A stretch of DNA of 64,000 bases from Corallium rubrum (taxonomy: Eukaryota > Cnidaria > Anthozoa > Scleralcyonacea > Coralliidae): contig OZ036013.1 of NCBI GenBank assembly GCA_964035015.1, positions 3,840,001 to 3,904,000 on the forward strand. The letters run 5' to 3'. Within the stretch, counting starts at the first letter, position 1; each line of letters starts with the position of its first letter. Position numbers and translations under genes: made by a program. Below the pieces are notes generated by a model. The model was not told where the DNA came from and made no database searches. It saw nothing but the letters and a program-made list of their open reading frames with translations. Below are positions 61,607 to 64,000 of this stretch, piece after piece.

Positions 61607-63133
61607 ATGGCTGAAGGTGGTGACGTATTTGACGACTTTGAAAGCAATCCTCCTGAAAATGGTGAAGGGGATGGTGAAGAGTGGCCAGAATATGATGACC
61701 CGTTATTTCGGGATGAAGACCCTTATGCTGAGACTAAATGGATTGATGAGGACATAAACTATGAGGGTAGGGACATTACTAATGTTAGGAGAGTAGGAAT
61801 TAAGGATAATCTACGGGACTTCGTTAACAATTTGATAACTAATAAAGGCACCTTCAGTAAAAGATTGTCGAGATATAAACAGAACAAGGCGGTTAGGCTT
61901 ATCAGATCGTTCTTAACTGTATCTGAAGGTCTTACTACTAGACCCATACTAAATAATGAGCCTGGTCTGGAAATAATACGGGGCGTCTCTTTTGGGAAAA
62001 GTGGGAAAGTCGTATCAGGTGGTCACGAGCTAACTCTTAGTTACCGTAGTGTAGACGTCAGGTTGATTAACACGACCCGTGATGACGATAGTGGTAACCC
62101 TATCACTGAGAAACTTAATGTGGGGTCAGACATAGAGAAGGAGTTCACCGAACTAGTTGAACATGTAGTAGTGCTTACAAGTCGCTATATAGAGTCATTG
62201 GTAGATGAAACAGGGGCAAGTAAGGAAGTAGTTAGTGATGTGGTTAGTGAAAATGAGTATGCCGAGCACACACCTGAGGTGATTGAGGCTATGGTTAGGG
62301 AAAAGAATAGGCACGGTGTTAGACTAAAACCGGGGGAGAAGATAGACAGACTTCTTATTGACCTTAGTGACACCACCATTTTTGACGGGACAGGTAATGA
62401 CCCGGTTAGTCTTCCAGACATACCCCAGGGTTTAGTCACGGAAATAGTTGAGTCAGCTGTTTCAGAGATCGGTGGGAGGTTACGTGAGAGGGTCAGCGAG
62501 CTTACAGAGCAGGAGATTCGTGAGTTCTCAGGGATGTTGAATCCTAAGGGGGATGCCGACACTAAGATAGAAGCACTGGACCAGTTGGCTAACGAATACA
62601 GACTGAAGGCTTTGAGAGAGACCGACGATCTGAAGGAGCAATTGTATAGAAGTATTCAGGAGGTTGCTGAGCTTAAGTCTGATCTGATACATATTGTTGA
62701 GAAAGGTGGTGTCCCTAAATATAGTGAGGCTAGGGTAGTGTTTGAGGAAGAGGTTGATGGTAATGAGAGTATAGAAGACCTGTCTAGGTTAGAACGTTTT
62801 AAGAAGTGGATGAAGGAGAACTGGCTTGGTGCGACATCGCTTGCTGTAGGCCTGGCCGGTCTCATGACGACGTTAATAATAGGATTGCGTCATAACATAA
62901 AAATAGGTGCTAATGCCGCTGGATCATTTGGACGGTCAGTCTATAATACCTTCAGAAAGCTGGCTAAGAGACTTGGTCCGGTATTGGGTCCTATTATAAT
63001 GGCGATCGGTAATCTATTAGTTTCTCTGCTAAAGTATGGTGCCATGGGGTTGGCTTGGTTGGCTAGCAATCTGTGGGTGTTGGTTCTGGCAATTGTCTGG
63101 ATGGTTTATGATAGGTATGGAAAAAGGAAATAA
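61607..63133 (+). CDS. 508-aa membrane protein (hypothetical virion protein)
   Basis: Acidic start (MAEGGDVFDDFESNPPENGE), a long charged middle with helical and coiled-coil segments (NEYRLKALRETDDLKEQLYR then SIQEVAELKSDLI), and three hydrophobic stretches near the end (about 403-425 LGATSLAVGLAGLMTTLIIG; 455-478 GPVLGPIIMAIGNLLVSLL; 480-500 GLAWLASNLWVLVLAIVWMV). It lies between integrase and major capsid genes, in the late block. Large proteins with this layout recur in Polintons of cnidarians and may serve as membrane or entry-related virion proteins; I cannot name the family. The frame is intact. Confidence 0.75.
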   Translation: MAEGGDVFDDFESNPPENGEGDGEEWPEYDDPLFRDEDPYAETKWIDEDINYEGRDITNVRRVGIKDNLRDFVNNLITNKGTFSKRLSRYKQNKAVRLIRSFLTVSEGLTTRPILNNEPGLEIIRGVSFGKSGKVVSGGHELTLSYRSVDVRLINTTRDDDSGNPITEKLNVGSDIEKEFTELVEHVVVLTSRYIESLVDETGASKEVVSDVVSENEYAEHTPEVIEAMVREKNRHGVRLKPGEKIDRLLIDLSDTTIFDGTGNDPVSLPDIPQGLVTEIVESAVSEIGGRLRERVSELTEQEIREFSGMLNPKGDADTKIEALDQLANEYRLKALRETDDLKEQLYRSIQEVAELKSDLIHIVEKGGVPKYSEARVVFEEEVDGNESIEDLSRLERFKKWMKENWLGATSLAVGLAGLMTTLIIGLRHNIKIGANAAGSFGRSVYNTFRKLAKRLGPVLGPIIMAIGNLLVSLLKYGAMGLAWLASNLWVLVLAIVWMVYDRYGKRK

Positions 63134-63148
63134 GATATAACTTAGTCT

Positions 63149-64000
63149 ATGTTGCAGGAAGATAGAATCAATCCGAGCTACAAACTAAAGAAACCGGACA
63201 GTAGTAAGAAAGGCACTAGGAGTGTAGTCGACGTAACGTTTAACCCAACACATATATCCTCTGGTCAGGACCTGTATGTAAAGCTGTCGACACTACCAGT
63301 TAATCATGTACTAATTCCTGGCAGTAGGATGCTTACATTCACCCTGAAAAATGGCAACAAGGAGTCATACCATCAGAACAATCTTAAATCCACACTGTTC
63401 AAGCAAATCACTCACAAGCTTAACGGTGAAATATAGAGGGACCTTAATGAGGCCCATGTTCTCAGGTGCTATGAGGACCTTTGGTCTAAGTCAAAGCGGG
63501 TTGGAAAAATTGACCAGGGTCTTGGTGGGAGTGTGAACCTTGCTAAGCTAAGGAGTCAGGATGCTAGTGGTGATAACAGTGTTGCTGGTGACGTTCTTGT
63601 AAATGGTGTCTATGGTGACAGGTTCACAGTGCCTATTGATGATGACTGGCTTAGTGAAAATGGAGCCATCTATCCCCAAGCATTGCAGAACACACATGAG
63701 ACCATACTAAAGATCAACACACCAGCTAACGTATTACTCCCCGGAGGTAGTGGTAAGGCTGTGCCAAACAGTTTTAAGTTGGATAACCTTAAGTTGAGGT
63801 ATGAGACAGTTGAGAATGAAATGTTAGCAGGCGAGGTTGAGGGGATTTACAGCAGGGGGAAATCTTCCTACTACAGTCACGCCACCCTAGTTAAGACCTT
63901 CCCAGTTACTGCTGCAAGCACAAAGATTCATGAGAATGTGAACTTACCAAGGAAGTCCCTTAGAAATATTGTAATGATCTTTAAGAGAACTACTGATGGA
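63149..64000 (+). CDS. major capsid protein (double jelly roll), in-frame TAG, truncated by window
   Basis: The start at 63149 is 13 bp after the previous stop. The first 95 codons run from MLQEDRINPSYKLKKPDSSK to ITHKLNGEI and end at TAG (63434-63436). The same frame then stays open for 188 codons to the window edge. It includes VYGDRFTVPIDDDWLSENGA, YPQALQN, LKLRYETVENEMLAGEVEGI, YYSHATLVKTFPVTAAS and VNLPRKSLRNIVMIFKRTTD, the signature order of Polinton capsid proteins that build the icosahedral shell. The single nonsense codon would abolish the full product unless read through or due to a base-call error. Confidence 0.88.

Larger units (their letters stand above)
47945..64000. mobile_element. 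Polinton/Maverick (adintovirus-like) element, right-truncated by the window
   Basis: One compact, intronless gene block contains protein-primed family-B DNA polymerase, a retroviral-type chromodomain integrase, a double-jelly-roll major capsid protein and a penton-type minor capsid protein. Together these define Polintons. Gene orientation is minus from 57.6 kb to the left and plus to the right of a shared promoter at 57,617-57,645. At least 16 kb is present, close to the usual 15-25 kb. The packaging ATPase and adenain-type protease are not in the visible part. The left boundary is approximate. Most reading frames are intact, but polB, integrase and the major capsid gene are each broken once. 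Confidence 0.9.

Noticed and set aside
61759..62865. Minus-strand frames within the 508-aa gene
   Set aside because: Antisense shadows without start context or domain.

Overview
The window is nuclear DNA of an animal, most likely a cnidarian and probably an anthozoan (coral or sea-anemone type). It is AT-rich and intron-containing, full of short inverted-repeat elements, microsatellites and Penelope-like and hAT relics. It carries a somatomedin-B/Methuselah-like receptor gene of a kind common in Cnidaria. The species cannot be fixed from sequence alone.

Bases 1-37,600 are mostly non-coding: TG, TA, CA and pentamer microsatellites, degenerate minisatellites, a 112-bp tandem repeat, four diverged tandem copies of a unit with a tRNA-Thr-like segment, and many inverted-repeat elements, several with clear target-site duplications. 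Two exons of a small minus-strand host gene (start at 4049) can be joined by matching splice phases. Relics of Penelope-like elements carry hammerhead-ribozyme-like cores.

From 37,613 to 45,063 lie three phase-compatible exons of a plus-strand host gene: signal peptide, somatomedin-B domain, then a cysteine-rich ectodomain with the first three transmembrane helices of a family-B (Methuselah-like) receptor. The remaining helices are not visible before the next element. Introns 1 and 2 are filled with repeats and transposons.

From about 47.95 kb to the window edge is one large Polinton/Maverick (adintovirus-like) element, cut off at 64,000. Minus-strand genes run from 57.6 kb leftwards: fiber-like protein, a 42-aa protein, small membrane proteins, a zinc-ribbon protein, a pseudo-nuclease, a tandem Bro-N/nuclease/zinc-finger fusion, and protein-primed DNA polymerase B. 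Plus-strand genes run rightwards: penton-type minor capsid protein, chromodomain integrase, a 508-aa membrane protein, and the double-jelly-roll major capsid protein. The packaging ATPase and maturation protease expected of this class are not seen and may lie beyond the window. Three breaks suggest a recently inactivated copy: a frameshift in polB, a 2.2-kb insertion with 9-bp target duplication in the integrase chromodomain, and an in-frame TAG in the capsid gene.

The most unusual part is 51.5-53.95 kb. An apparently active VRR-NUC-type nuclease fused to two Bro-N domains lies next to a protein built from two dead copies of the same nuclease fold. Each gene is overlapped at its 3' end by a small convergent ORF, and the set shares a repeated leader motif with polB.
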